From contig NZ_JACHVP010000001.1 in assembly GCF_014190775.1 (NCBI RefSeq), positions 1,550,001-1,614,000 on the forward strand: a stretch of 64,000 nucleotides of DNA, read 5' to 3'. Under the pieces are notes generated by a model. The model saw only the letters and a list, made by a program, of their open reading frames with translations. It was not told where the DNA came from and did no database searches. The first letter of the stretch is position 1, and every line of letters begins with the position of its first letter. Source of the stretch: Leifsonia aquatica. Lineage in GTDB: Bacteria; Actinomycetota; Actinomycetes; Actinomycetales; Microbacteriaceae. The position numbers were made by a program, and so were the translations under genes. Shown in pieces: positions 16,909 to 25,714 of the stretch.

Positions 16909-17748
16909 ATGACCGATCTCGAACGTCTCTCCTCGTGGCTGCGTTGCCCGGTGTGCAGCGCCGACCTCTCCCCCGTCGATCGGCTGGTGCTCGGCTGCCC
17001 GTCGGGACATCGCCACGACGTCAACAAGCGCGGCTACATCAGCCTGCTCGGCGGATCCAAGCACGTCGGTGACAATGCGGCCATGCTCGACGCGCGTGAC
17101 GCCGTGCTCGAGGGCGGACTCTACGCACCGATCGCGGCCGCTGTGGCCGCCGCGGTCCCTGCCGACGCCTCCCGCGTCCTGGACGCCGGTGCCGGCACCG
17201 GACACTACCTCCGTGCGGTCCTCACGGCGCACCCGGACGCCGTCGGTCTCGCGATGGACCTCTCCCCCGCCGCCGTGGGCCGGGCGTCCCGCTCCTCCGA
17301 CCGCCTCGACGGCCTGGTCGCCGACACGTGGCGCCCCCTCCCGATCCGCGACGCCGTGTGCGACGTGGTGCTCGACATCTTCGCGCCACGCAACCTGCCC
17401 GAGTTCGCTCGCGTGCTGCGCCCCGGCGGTTCACTCGTCGTCGTGGTGCCCCGTGGCGAGCACCTCCGCTCGCTGCGTGCCGCGACCTCGATGCTCGACG
17501 TCCCCGCTGACAAGGCGGACGACGTTATCGCCGCCGCAGAGCCCCTGTACGCCCTCCTGACGCGCGAACACGTCTCGGAGCCCCTCCCGGTCGATGACGC
17601 CATCCGGAACGCTCTGATCGGCATGGGGCCGTCAGCGCGTCACGTCGCCGACAGGACCGGCGCAGGTGCCGATCCTCTCCCCACGGAGACACGCCTCGAC
17701 GTCGACGTCCTGCACTTCAGCGTCCGGGACGGCGGTGGCTCGCTCTGA
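16909..17748 (+). CDS. 23S rRNA guanine-N1 methyltransferase-like protein (RlmA family)
   Basis: A 279-residue SAM-dependent methyltransferase resembling RlmA(I)/RlmA(II) (RrmA, TlrB), which methylate N1 of G745 or G748 in 23S rRNA; TlrB-type members confer tylosin resistance. The N-terminal zinc finger is visible as LRCPVCSADL and LGCPSGHRHDVNKRGY. The SAM motif I is VLDAGAGTGHYL around residues 88-99, and DIFAPRNLPEFARVLRPGG is motif IV-V. GGAGGATGG precedes the ATG. Which guanine it methylates cannot be told. The 3' end overlaps the convergent HAD gene by 32 bp. Confidence 0.85.
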   Translation: MTDLERLSSWLRCPVCSADLSPVDRLVLGCPSGHRHDVNKRGYISLLGGSKHVGDNAAMLDARDAVLEGGLYAPIAAAVAAAVPADASRVLDAGAGTGHYLRAVLTAHPDAVGLAMDLSPAAVGRASRSSDRLDGLVADTWRPLPIRDAVCDVVLDIFAPRNLPEFARVLRPGGSLVVVVPRGEHLRSLRAATSMLDVPADKADDVIAAAEPLYALLTREHVSEPLPVDDAIRNALIGMGPSARHVADRTGAGADPLPTETRLDVDVLHFSVRDGGGSL

Positions 17749-18358
17749 TCGACTCGGAGCCGTGCAGGGCCACGTCCACGCCGGCCTGCCTGAGGTGTCC
17801 ACGAAGGTCGTCGACGCCCGCAAAGAGGTGCGTTCGTATCGAGAGGCTGTCAGCGCCGACGAGCTTCGACGCGGAGTCGTCGGTGAAGAACACGTCCTCG
17901 GCCTCGACGACCAGGGCGTCGAGGACATGACGGAAGGCGCGGATGTCGGGCTTCACGAACCCGATCTCAGCCGAGTTGAAGAACGCATCGAAGCGGTTTC
18001 CGATACCCATCGCGTCGATCTCAGCGCGGATGGTGTCGGTGCCGTTGGTGAGCACGGCCGTCCTCAGCCCGAGGCCGCGAAGTTCGTCGGAGAGCTCCAG
18101 AACAGTCTCGTCGACGACGGTCGGTTGCCGGCCCCACTCCGCTACCGCCGCCGCACTGCCAACCGTGTCGCCGACCTGGCACAGCCACTCGGCTCGGCTG
18201 ATTCGACCCGTGGTGACGTCGTCGATCAGCGGCTTCGCGAAAGCGATGCTCTCGAGCGTCCCCGCTGCGAGCCCATGCCGTTCTTCGATGTCAACGGCGT
18301 GGGCGGGATCGAAGTGCCGAATGACGCCGTCCAGGTCGAAGAGCACTACGCGGATCAT
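17717..18358 (-). CDS. HAD-family hydrolase
   Basis: A 213-residue haloacid dehalogenase-like phosphatase of the subfamily with an alpha-helical cap. Motif I is VVLFDLDGVIRHFD at the N-terminus (nucleophile Asp and acid/base Asp). Motif II is AVLTNGT, motif III includes the Lys of FVKPDIRAFRHVLDAL, and motif IV is DVFFTDDSASKLVGA. Likely a small-molecule phosphatase; substrate unknown. The ATG at 18356-18358 begins directly with motif I; the longer open frame upstream is a shadow. By eye its base composition is less GC-biased than its neighbours, and with the next gene it interrupts the respiratory cluster. Confidence 0.87.
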   Translation of the reverse strand: MIRVVLFDLDGVIRHFDPAHAVDIEERHGLAAGTLESIAFAKPLIDDVTTGRISRAEWLCQVGDTVGSAAAVAEWGRQPTVVDETVLELSDELRGLGLRTAVLTNGTDTIRAEIDAMGIGNRFDAFFNSAEIGFVKPDIRAFRHVLDALVVEAEDVFFTDDSASKLVGADSLSIRTHLFAGVDDLRGHLRQAGVDVALHGSESIRASHRRPGR

Positions 18359-18410
18359 CCACCGATCCTCCCCCAGCTGCCCGCGCCAGCAAAATGCTCG
18401 GCCGCCCCGA

Positions 18411-19811
18411 CTATCCGGCCGAGACGGTGCGGATGAAGTCCGGGAGCCGCCACGATCCGTCGAACGCTGCCGGTTCCGGACCGTAGATGCGGAAGTAGAC
18501 GAACCAGCCGACGCCGGGCTTGGTCTTGATCCACCGGCTCGCGTCGCCTGGGTCGGTCGGTGGTTCGGGTGAGAAGTGAAGCCGCACCGAGTCTCCGGCG
18601 AGGTCCTGGAGCTCGTACATGGAGCGGAGGGCCGCGGCGTTCTGGTCGGTGAGGATCTCGCTGCGGGTCTCGGCGTCGTAGACGGTGATCGACCAGAACA
18701 GCGTCGCCGGCACCGGCAGGGGCACATCGAGGACGTACGCGTTCTCGCCGTACAGGTACTCGCCATCAGCGTCGCGCAGTCCGAGCCAGTACAGCGACCC
18801 GGCCCCGGGTGCGCGGGCGAACATCGCAGGCGACTCCACCTGGGCCTGGTAGAACCACTTCTCGCGGGCGTAGAGGTCGGTGTAGTCCGGTGCGTCGAAC
18901 GTCCCGTTGTCCGACTGCAGGACGGCCCACTCCCACTGGGTGCCCGGCCAGACCTGCCTTTCGGGGCTGCGGTCGGCGAACGACTGGGCGAGCAGATGGG
19001 CATGGCCGATGACGGCGGCCTTCTCGAGGATGCCCGTCAGCCGGCTGTCCGGCTGGAAGGGAAGGCCGCGCGCGATGCCGAGCTGCGCCAACTCTCCGTA
19101 TTCGTAGCGGTAGGCGGGGTTCGGTGGTTCCTCGTTCAGAGTCTCGTGTAGCACCCGCCAGTAGTCGAGTCCGGTCTCCCAGCGCACCGGGGTGAAATCG
19201 GCGCCGTCCAGCAGGGAGAGATCGACCCAGGTGGTCTCCGGCCAATCGACACGCGGCTCCAGCGGATACACCTTCACCGACTGCATCAGCCGGTCCGCGG
19301 CCTCCATGTCACCGCCGATCGGCATCGCCCGGATGAGCCCGAGAACCCGGTTGGTCGTCGACCGCGCCGAGTACATCCCGTCGGGGACCTCGCCGTCCCA
19401 CCCGGGTGGGAGGACCACGTGCTTGCCTCCCGCCGCCCTCGCGGGGCCCGGGAGACCGTAGTCCATGATCCACAGCTGGTTGAGATCGTTGAACGTCCCC
19501 ATGATCGGTCCGGGCGGCACCTCGAGGACGATCGGGCCGTCCGAGAGATCGAGCGCGACCGCACCGTACGGGGTGTCCGAGTTCGGCGTGAAGACGAACT
19601 GCTTCGGCGTGCCCTTCAAGGCGGGAAACACTTCGTTGGGGACCACCCCGCCGTCCCGGTTGCCCCGCCACGTCGCTTCGAACGAGACGGTCGGATAGAA
19701 GAACCGATACGCGTGCAGCGCCCGCACCAGGTCGGCCTCATCGAACGCGAGAGCCGCGGCCTCCGCCGTCGGAAACCCGCCCCGGATCACGTACGCGGAC
19801 TCGTCGAACAT
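18411..19811 (-). CDS. DUF1254/DUF1214 domain protein
   Basis: A 466-residue protein with an N-terminal DUF1254 domain (about residues 20-150, including FYPTVSFEATW and TPNSDTPYGAVALDLSDGP) and a C-terminal DUF1214 domain (about 330-455, including YVLDVPLPVPATLFWSITVYDAETRSEI). Such proteins are widespread and often found near transport or cell-envelope genes, but no activity is established. I see no clear signal peptide, unlike many family members. The ATG at 19809-19811 is preceded by GAGGGG; an in-frame codon 9 residues upstream is less likely. The HAD gene follows 52 bp downstream on the same strand. Confidence 0.85.
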   Translation of the reverse strand: MFDESAYVIRGGFPTAEAAALAFDEADLVRALHAYRFFYPTVSFEATWRGNRDGGVVPNEVFPALKGTPKQFVFTPNSDTPYGAVALDLSDGPIVLEVPPGPIMGTFNDLNQLWIMDYGLPGPARAAGGKHVVLPPGWDGEVPDGMYSARSTTNRVLGLIRAMPIGGDMEAADRLMQSVKVYPLEPRVDWPETTWVDLSLLDGADFTPVRWETGLDYWRVLHETLNEEPPNPAYRYEYGELAQLGIARGLPFQPDSRLTGILEKAAVIGHAHLLAQSFADRSPERQVWPGTQWEWAVLQSDNGTFDAPDYTDLYAREKWFYQAQVESPAMFARAPGAGSLYWLGLRDADGEYLYGENAYVLDVPLPVPATLFWSITVYDAETRSEILTDQNAAALRSMYELQDLAGDSVRLHFSPEPPTDPGDASRWIKTKPGVGWFVYFRIYGPEPAAFDGSWRLPDFIRTVSAG

Positions 19812-19910
19812 GCCTGATCCCCTCGCCGGGACCGCCACACCACCGTGGTGGTCGCTGGCGACAAGCTATCGCGCGAGACACGCCCCGCCTAGCACCGGCC
19901 GCACAACGCG

Positions 19911-19942
19911 ACAGGGCCGCCTCCCGGAGGAGGCGGCCCTGT
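19911..19942. terminator. Hairpin terminator after the ctaC-ctaD-ctaF operon
   Basis: Perfect 14-bp stem (19911-19924 with 19929-19942) with a 4-nt loop, 28 bp past the ctaF stop in its direction of transcription. No strong T-run follows, as is common in high-GC actinobacteria. Confidence 0.75.
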
Positions 19943-19969
19943 CGACACGTGTCGCTGGTCGGGTGAGAC

Positions 19970-20392
19970 TCAGCGGGCGAAGTACCCGCGGTAGTACTCG
20001 AACACCCAGCCGACGATGCAGATGAGGCTGAACGCCACACCGATGAAGCAGATCCAGAAACCCACGGCCAGGCCGAGGATGACCAGAGCGGCACCGGTCG
20101 CGAGGGCGATCGGCCACCAGCTCCACGGGCTGAAGTGCCCGAGTTCCGGGTCGCCGTCGTCGATGTTCGCGTCGAGGCGGTCCTCCGGCAGTTCGCCGCC
20201 CTGCGAGGCGTGCGTACGGCCGATGTAGAACGCGATGAACGCGGCCAGGATGGCGCTCAGGACGAGCGCGACCGTTCCGACCCACTCCACCTTCTGGTGC
20301 ATCGGGTCGAGCAGGCTCCACACGGTGTAGACCACCGCGGAGAGGATGAAGAAGGCCGAGAGGATCCAGAAGAGGATGGCATTGGCTCTCAT
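19970..20392 (-). CDS. ctaF: Cytochrome c oxidase subunit IV, actinobacterial type (CtaF)
   Basis: Actinobacteria-specific fourth subunit of the aa3 oxidase. The 140-residue protein has four hydrophobic helices (about 5-27, 38-57, 92-110, 112-133) and the acidic loop between helices 2 and 3 (GGELPEDRLDANIDDGDPELG). The C-terminal VGWVFEYYRGYFAR is characteristic of the family. It begins 3 nt after the ctaD stop and ends the ctaC-ctaD-ctaF operon. Confidence 0.95.
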   Translation of the reverse strand: MRANAILFWILSAFFILSAVVYTVWSLLDPMHQKVEWVGTVALVLSAILAAFIAFYIGRTHASQGGELPEDRLDANIDDGDPELGHFSPWSWWPIALATGAALVILGLAVGFWICFIGVAFSLICIVGWVFEYYRGYFAR

Positions 20393-20395
20393 GGG

Positions 20396-22144
20396 TTACT
20401 TCACCTCGTTGTTCGCGACGTCGAGCACGGGGGCATCCGGGGCGTCCTTCGCGCCTCCGACACCGATCGGGATGCCGGCCTCGGGGTGGTTCAGGTCAAA
20501 CGCGGGCGACTCCGAACGGATGCGCGGGATCGACGTGAAGTTGTGGCGCGGCGGCGGGCAGCTGGTCGCCCACTCGAGCGAGCGGCTGTAGCCCCAGGGG
20601 TCGTTGACCGTGACCTTCGGCGCGTTGCGCGCCGTCAGGTACACGTTCACGAAGAACGGGATCATCGAGATCGCCAGGATGCCGGCACCGATCGACGAGA
20701 GCTGGTTCATCCAGGTGAAGCCGTCGCTCGGGAGGTACGTCGCGTAGCGTCGCGGCATGCCCACGACACCGAGCCAGTGCTGCACGAGGAAGGTCGTGTG
20801 GAAGCCGATGAACAGCAGCCAGAAGTGCCACTTGCCCAGACGGTCGTTGAGCATCTTGCCCGTCCACTTCGGCCACCAGAAGTAGAAGCCGGCGAACATC
20901 GCGAAGACGACGGTTCCGAAGACGACGTAGTGGAAGTGCGCCACGACGAAGTACGTGTCGGAGACGTGGAAGTCCAGCGGCGGGGACGCGAGGATGACGC
21001 CGGTCAGACCACCGAAGGTGAAGGTGATCAGGAAGCCGATCGACCACAGCATCGGCGACTCGAACGTCAGCGAGCCGCGCCACATGGTGCCGACCCAGTT
21101 GAAGATCTTCACGCCCGTCGGCACTGCGATGAGCATCGTCATCAGCGAGAACCACGGCAGCAGGACCGAGCCGGTCACGTACATGTGGTGCGCCCACACG
21201 GTGACGGAGAGGGCCGCGATCGCGATCGTCGCGTAGATGAGGGTCTTGTACCCGAAGATCGGCTTGCGGCTGAACACCGGGAAGATCTCCGACACGATGC
21301 CGAAGAACGGCAGCGCGATGATGTACACCTCGGGGTGGCCGAAGAACCAGAAGAGGTGCTGCCAGAGCAGGGCTCCGCCGTTCGCGGCATCGTAGATGTG
21401 GGCGTCGAACACACGGTCGGCCGCCAGGGCGAACATCGCGGCGGCGAGCACCGGGAAGGCCATCAGGACGAGGATGGACGTCACCAGGGTGTTCCAGGTG
21501 AAGATCGGCATGCGGAACATGGTCATGCCCGGGGCGCGCATCGTGATGATGGTGGTGATGAAGTTCACCGCACCGAGGATCGTTCCGAAGCCCGAGAGGC
21601 CGAGTCCGAGGACCCAGAGATTACCGCCGATTCCTGGCGAGAACGTCGTGCTCGAGAGTGGCGCGTACGCGAACCAGCCGAAGGAGGCCGCACCCTGCGG
21701 GGTGAGGAAGCCGGCGACCGCGATGAGCGATCCGAACGAGTAGAACCAGTAGGCCAGCGCGTTCAGACGCGGGAACGCCACGTCGGGGGCGCCGATCTGC
21801 AGCGGCATGAGCACGTTGGCGAAGCCCGCGAAGAGCGGCGTCGCGAACATGAGCAGCATGATCGTGCCGTGCATCGTGAAGAGCTGGTTGTACTGCTCCT
21901 TGGTGGCCACCACCTGCAGGCCCGGCTCGAAGAGCTGGGCTCGGATGATGAGCGCCATCACGCCGCCGATGAGGAAGTACACGAAGGACGAGATGAGGTA
22001 CATGTACCCGATCGTCTTGTGGTCCGTCGACGTGATGTAGTTCACGAGGATGTTGCCCTTGCGCTCGATGCCGTTGGCATTGAGGATCATGGGCTTCGGC
22101 GCGGGAGCGGTGGTCGCCCCAGGCGCCGGTGCTGTCGTCGTCAT
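20396..22144 (-). CDS. ctaD: Cytochrome c oxidase subunit I (aa3 type)
   Basis: Catalytic subunit holding heme a, heme a3 and CuB, where oxygen is reduced to water and protons are pumped. 582 residues with about 12 membrane helices. The CuB/heme a3 site is seen in [14 protein letters not shown] (His and the cross-linked Tyr) and [10 protein letters not shown]. The heme a ligands include the His of [12 protein letters not shown] and that of [12 protein letters not shown]. The downstream Arg pair lies in [11 protein letters not shown]. It lies between ctaC (9 bp) and ctaF (3 bp). Confidence 0.98.
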   Translation of the reverse strand: MTTTAPAPGATTAPAPKPMILNANGIERKGNILVNYITSTDHKTIGYMYLISSFVYFLIGGVMALIIRAQLFEPGLQVVATKEQYNQLFTMHGTIMLLMFATPLFAGFANVLMPLQIGAPDVAFPRLNALAYWFYSFGSLIAVAGFLTPQGAASFGWFAYAPLSSTTFSPGIGGNLWVLGLGLSGFGTILGAVNFITTIITMRAPGMTMFRMPIFTWNTLVTSILVLMAFPVLAAAMFALAADRVFDAHIYDAANGGALLWQHLFWFFGHPEVYIIALPFFGIVSEIFPVFSRKPIFGYKTLIYATIAIAALSVTVWAHHMYVTGSVLLPWFSLMTMLIAVPTGVKIFNWVGTMWRGSLTFESPMLWSIGFLITFTFGGLTGVILASPPLDFHVSDTYFVVAHFHYVVFGTVVFAMFAGFYFWWPKWTGKMLNDRLGKWHFWLLFIGFHTTFLVQHWLGVVGMPRRYATYLPSDGFTWMNQLSSIGAGILAISMIPFFVNVYLTARNAPKVTVNDPWGYSRSLEWATSCPPPRHNFTSIPRIRSESPAFDLNHPEAGIPIGVGGAKDAPDAPVLDVANNEVK

Positions 22145-22153
22145 CGGTGTGTC

Positions 22154-23041
22154 CTACTCGTTGCCCTTGGGAGCGCCCGTTCCGGGCAGGTTCTGGTTGC
22201 GGTCGTACTCGGAACCGAGCTGACCCTCGTAGCCCTGGTCGCGCAGGCTCTGGATGTGCGAGTCGTACACGTCCTGGGGGACGATCTTCACGTTGAAGAG
22301 CATCGCGGAGTGGTACTCGCCGCAGAGCTCCGCGCACTTGCCGACGAACGTGCCGGTGCGGCCCGTCGTCTCGAAGTACATGTAGTTGGTCTTGCCGGGG
22401 ATGACGTCCTTCTTGTAGAGCATCGCCGGCACCCAGAAGGAGTGGATCACGTCGCGCGAGTCGAGCTGGATCGTGATCTTCTTGTTCTCCGGGAGGTACA
22501 GGGTCGGGATCGACCCCTCCTGCACGGAGCCCGGGGTGGCGCTGGCGTCATCCGGCTGCACCTGGATGCCCGGGTCGTAGACGTTGTCGTCGACGTAGTT
22601 GAAGTCCCACGCCCACTGCTTGGCGTAGACCTGGATGGTGAGGTCCGGGTGGGCGTACGGCTTCTCGATCGCGTTCTGGTCGCGGGCGGTGAAGGCGAAG
22701 AAACCGAGCACCAGGATCAGCGGCACGATCGTGTAGAAGATCTCGATCGGCATGTTGTACCGGAGCTGGACCGGCAGACCGGTCTGACCCTTGCGGCGGC
22801 GGTAGACGATGACCGCCCAGACGATGAGACCCCAGACGATGACGCCGACGATCAGGAGCACGATCCAACTCGTCACCCACAGACCGCTGATGCGCTCCGT
22901 GTGGTTGGTGACGGGCTGCTCGCCCTCGACGAATCCCGGGAGGAATCCGTTCAGCTGTGCTTGCGTGCAACCCGCGAGAACGACGACGAGCGTCGCTGCG
23001 ATCGGGATGGCAGCCCATCGGAGACGGCGATTGTGACGCAC
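22154..23041 (-). CDS. ctaC: Cytochrome c oxidase subunit II (CuA subunit), lipoprotein
   Basis: Receives electrons at the binuclear CuA centre and passes them to CtaD. 295 residues. The N-terminus has a lipoprotein signal with lipobox VLAGC (Cys about residue 25). Two membrane helices follow (about 55-80 and 102-121), then the periplasmic cupredoxin domain with the CuA ligands in GKCAELCGEYHSAML and the upstream His of DVIHSFWVP. The aromatic electron-entry patch is AKQWAWDFNY. Start is a GTG at 23039-23041 preceded by GAAAGG. First gene of ctaC-ctaD-ctaF. Confidence 0.97.
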   Translation of the reverse strand: MRHNRRLRWAAIPIAATLVVVLAGCTQAQLNGFLPGFVEGEQPVTNHTERISGLWVTSWIVLLIVGVIVWGLIVWAVIVYRRRKGQTGLPVQLRYNMPIEIFYTIVPLILVLGFFAFTARDQNAIEKPYAHPDLTIQVYAKQWAWDFNYVDDNVYDPGIQVQPDDASATPGSVQEGSIPTLYLPENKKITIQLDSRDVIHSFWVPAMLYKKDVIPGKTNYMYFETTGRTGTFVGKCAELCGEYHSAMLFNVKIVPQDVYDSHIQSLRDQGYEGQLGSEYDRNQNLPGTGAPKGNE

Positions 23042-23073
23042 CGGTGACCTTTCGAGTGACTTCTGGGACAGTT

Positions 23074-23091
23074 CACATCCAAATGTATGTG
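23074..23091. promoter_or_regulatory. Imperfect palindrome and possible -10 upstream of ctaC
   Basis: CACATCCAAATGTATGTG (23074-23091) has CACAT and ATGTG arms and lies 33 bp before the ctaC start. On the minus strand TACATT (23082-23087) inside it resembles a -10 element. It could be an operator overlapping the ctaC promoter. No -35 is convincing, and the binding protein is unknown. Confidence 0.35.
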
Positions 23092-23135
23092 GCTCTCCCT
23101 ACCCTACTCCGCCGGACACCCTGATTCGAACACAA

Positions 23136-23160
23136 TGGGCCGCCCACAAGGGGCGGCCCA
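23136..23160. terminator. Hairpin terminator after erpA
   Basis: Perfect 10-bp stem (23136-23145 with 23151-23160) and 5-nt loop between the erpA stop and the ctaC promoter. On the minus strand, the direction of erpA, it is followed by TTGTGTT. A T-run also follows on the plus strand, but no plus-strand gene reads into it. Confidence 0.8.
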
Positions 23161-23186
23161 CGGTGTTTTTCTGTGCTATGCGAGGC

Positions 23187-23543
23187 TCAGTGGAACGAGT
23201 CTCCGCAGGCGCAGGAACCCGTCGCGTTGGGGTTGTCGATGGTGAAACCCTGCTTCTGGATGGTGTCCTCGAAGTCGATCGCGGCGCCGTCCAGGTACGG
23301 GACGCTCATCTTGTCGACGATGACCTCGACGCCGTCGAAGTCGACCGTCGCGTCTCCGTCGAGCATCCGCTCGTCGAAGTACAGCTGGTAGATGAGACCC
23401 GAGCAGCCGCCGGGCTGGACGGCGACGCGCAGACGCAGGTCGTCACGGCCCTCCTGCTCGAGCAGGCTCTTGACCTTGCCTGCTGCGGCCTCGGTCAGGC
23501 CGACGCCATGGGCCTTCGGCGCGGTCAGGGTTGTGTCGGTCAT
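23187..23543 (-). CDS. erpA: A-type iron-sulfur cluster insertion protein (ErpA/IscA family)
   Basis: A 118-residue A-type carrier that delivers Fe-S clusters to apoproteins. The three conserved cysteines are in QPGGCSGLIYQL and at the C-terminus in GSCACGDSF. The start ATG at 23541-23543 has AGGAG upstream; the codon 4 residues earlier is less likely. A homologue, Rv2204c, lies in the same position next to ctaC in M. tuberculosis. Proximity to the Rieske and oxidase genes fits a need for Fe-S delivery to the respiratory chain, but that link is inference. Confidence 0.93.
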   Translation of the reverse strand: MTDTTLTAPKAHGVGLTEAAAGKVKSLLEQEGRDDLRLRVAVQPGGCSGLIYQLYFDERMLDGDATVDFDGVEVIVDKMSVPYLDGAAIDFEDTIQKQGFTIDNPNATGSCACGDSFH

Positions 23544-23592
23544 GGAACTCCTCACACGGAAAAAAGGACTTCGGGATACGAAATCTGCGTCG

Positions 23593-23624
23593 ATTGTACG
23601 TCGGAAACCCGGGAGGCTGTCCAG
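23593..23624 (-). promoter_or_regulatory. Candidate erpA promoter
   Basis: On the minus strand TACAAT (23593-23598) matches the -10 consensus TANNNT well and lies about 50 nt before the erpA ATG. TGGACA (23619-23624) is a possible -35, but the 20-nt spacing is long. The 95-bp gap otherwise holds nothing obvious. Confidence 0.4.
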
Positions 23625-23639
23625 ACGTTCAGACGGCGC

Positions 23640-25076
23640 TCAGGCCTCGCGGCGGTCCAGTCGTGCGAGCAGGAGCGCCTCCGAGAGGATCGCGCGCTTG
23701 AAGACACCGAGGTGCAGGGACTCGTTCGGGCTGTGGGCGCGCGAGTCCGGGTCCTCCACACCGGTGACGAGGATCTGCGCGTCCGGGAACTCCCGGACCA
23801 GGTCGGCGATGAACGGGATGGACCCGCCGATGCCGGTCTCGGCCGCCTCGTTGCCCCAGGCATCGGTCATCGCCCGCTTCGCCTCCGTCGCGGCCCAGCC
23901 CGCCGTGTCGACGAGGAAGGCCTCACCGGTGTCGACGTCGCTGATGTCGACGTGGGCGCCGAACGGCGCGTGGGCGCGCAGGTGCCGCTCGATCGCCGCG
24001 TAGGCTTCCGCCGCCGGCTGTCCCGGCGCGACGCGGGCGCTGAGGCGTACCGCGGCGCTCGGGAGGAGCGTGTTGGAGGCGTTCGCGACCGTCGGCGCGT
24101 CGATGCCGGTGATGGTGATGGTCGGCTTGGACCACATGCGCGACAGGATGGGTCCGCTGCCGATGGGCGTGACACCCGGCAGCAGGGCGGCCTCCTCGCG
24201 GAACTGCTCCTCGCTCAGGTGCGGCGGCTCGGCCGCGTCGTCGTAGGAGAGGAAGCCGTCGACCGCGACCTCGCCGCGGTCGTCGTGCAGGGTCGCGAGC
24301 AGCTTGACCAGCGCGAGCATCGCATCCGGAGCCGCGCCGCCGTACATGCCGGAGTGCGAGGCGTGTTCGAGGGTCGACACGGTCAGGCGGAAGGTCACGT
24401 TGCCCCGGAGCGAGACGGTGAGCGCGGGCGTGTCGATGTCGACGTTGTCCGAGTCGGCGACGACGATCACGTCGGCGGCGAGGGCGGCGCGGTTCTCGTG
24501 GAGGAAGTTCGCGAAGGAGCGGGAGCCGAACTCCTCCTCCCCCTCGATGAACACCGCGAGGCCGAGGTCGAAGTCGGGCCCGAGGGCCTCCACGAGCGCG
24601 CGGACGCTGGCCACGTGCGCCATTACGCCGGCCTTGTCGTCCGCGGCTCCGCGCCCGTAGATCCGGTCGCCGCGCACGGTCGGCTCGAACGGCGGGGTGT
24701 TCCAGTCGTCGTCCGATCCGGGCGGCTGCACGTCGTGGTGGGCGTAGAGCAGGACGGTCGGGCGGCCGTTGCGGGCCGCACGCGTCGCAAGCACCGCGGG
24801 CTGGCCGAGCTGCTCTCCGTCGATGGGCGCCTGCGTGACCTCGACGCTCTCGAAGACGCCGGTGTCGCGCAGCAGTCCGGCCACCGCGTCGGCACTCGCG
24901 CGCACGTGCGCGGGGTCGAAGGCGGACCACGAGACGGAGGGGATGCGGACGAGGCGCGAGAGGTCCGCGATGGTCGACGGAAGGCCGCCCTCGACCGCCG
25001 CGCGGACGCGTCCCTCCGCCGCCGGATCGTCGGCGGGCTGCGAATACTGGCCGGAAGACGGCTGGGAGTCAGTCAT
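23640..25076 (-). CDS. M20-family dipeptidase
   Basis: A 478-residue zinc metallopeptidase of the M20 family, related to carnosinase-like or PepV-like dipeptidases. Metal ligands and catalytic residues lie in VLLYAHHDVQPPG (His and following Asp), GRGAADDKAG (bridging Asp), IEGEEEFGS (general-base Glu and ligand Glu) and VADSDNVD. The dimerisation lid domain lies between about 230 and 350. The last ligand His is in DSRAHSPNESLHLGV. Likely a cytosolic peptidase for dipeptides or N-acyl compounds; substrate unknown. Start is the ATG at 25074-25076, 7 nt after a -10-like hexamer; the frame extends upstream only as a shadow. Confidence 0.92.
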   Translation of the reverse strand: MTDSQPSSGQYSQPADDPAAEGRVRAAVEGGLPSTIADLSRLVRIPSVSWSAFDPAHVRASADAVAGLLRDTGVFESVEVTQAPIDGEQLGQPAVLATRAARNGRPTVLLYAHHDVQPPGSDDDWNTPPFEPTVRGDRIYGRGAADDKAGVMAHVASVRALVEALGPDFDLGLAVFIEGEEEFGSRSFANFLHENRAALAADVIVVADSDNVDIDTPALTVSLRGNVTFRLTVSTLEHASHSGMYGGAAPDAMLALVKLLATLHDDRGEVAVDGFLSYDDAAEPPHLSEEQFREEAALLPGVTPIGSGPILSRMWSKPTITITGIDAPTVANASNTLLPSAAVRLSARVAPGQPAAEAYAAIERHLRAHAPFGAHVDISDVDTGEAFLVDTAGWAATEAKRAMTDAWGNEAAETGIGGSIPFIADLVREFPDAQILVTGVEDPDSRAHSPNESLHLGVFKRAILSEALLLARLDRREA

Positions 25077-25089
25077 GCGGGTAATCTTA
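25074..25089 (-). promoter_or_regulatory. Predicted leaderless start of the M20 dipeptidase gene
   Basis: On the minus strand TAAGAT (25084-25089), 7 nt, then ATG (25074-25076). No Shine-Dalgarno sequence. Divergent from the DUF3043 gene, whose TTG start is 40 bp away. Confidence 0.5.
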
Positions 25090-25116
25090 AGTGACCCCAC
25101 AACCGAAGGCTGAGCG

Positions 25117-25713
25117 TTGGCGAAACGAGACCACCCGGCGACCGAGGCGGAGACGCCGATCGCCGAGACACCCGAACAGACGGCAGAGCGCCTGAACCAG
25201 GGCAAGGGCGCACCGACGCCCTCCCGCCGCGAGCAGGAGGCCGCCCGCAAGCGCCCCCTGGTCCCCGGCGACCGCAAAGAGGCGGCCCGCAACGCGCGCT
25301 CCAAGCAGGCGGAGGCCCGTGAGAAGGCCCGCGTCGGCATGGCGAACGGCGACGAGCGCTACCTCACGCAGCGCGACCGGGGCCCGCAGCGCCGCTACGT
25401 GCGCGACTACGTCGACGCCCGCTTCAGCATCGGCGAGTTCCTCATCCCGGTGATGCTCGTCATCATCGTCCTGAGCTTCCTGCCGTGGCAGTTCCTGCAG
25501 GTGTGGGCGCTCTTCGCCCTCTGGGCCTTCTTCCTGATCTCGGTCCTCGACTGCATCGTCCTCGGCTTCCTCGTGCGCAAGCGCATCGCGGCGAAGTACG
25601 GCGCCGACAAGGTCGAGCGGGGTCTGCGCTGGTACGCGGCCATGCGCGCGCTGCAGCTGCGCGTCATGCGTCTGCCCAAGCCGCAGGTCAAGCGCGGCCA
25701 GTACCCCGCCTGA
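25117..25713 (+). CDS. DUF3043 membrane protein
   Basis: A 198-residue actinobacterial protein of the DUF3043 family; function unknown. The first about 100 residues are charged and hydrophilic, with the family signature KRPLVPGDRKEAARNARSK and DRGPQRRYVRDYVDARFSIGEF. Two membrane helices follow at about residues 107-125 and 130-150, then a basic tail. The start is TTG at 25117, with AAGG upstream. The rnhA gene starts one base after its stop, so the two are translationally coupled. Confidence 0.9.
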   Translation: MAKRDHPATEAETPIAETPEQTAERLNQGKGAPTPSRREQEAARKRPLVPGDRKEAARNARSKQAEAREKARVGMANGDERYLTQRDRGPQRRYVRDYVDARFSIGEFLIPVMLVIIVLSFLPWQFLQVWALFALWAFFLISVLDCIVLGFLVRKRIAAKYGADKVERGLRWYAAMRALQLRVMRLPKPQVKRGQYPA

Positions 25714-25714
25714 C

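Noticed and set aside
20135-23047. A 970-residue plus-strand frame opposite ctaF, ctaD and ctaC
   Set aside because: Shadow of three certain respiratory genes; composition is His/Arg/Asp/Glu-rich with no domain.
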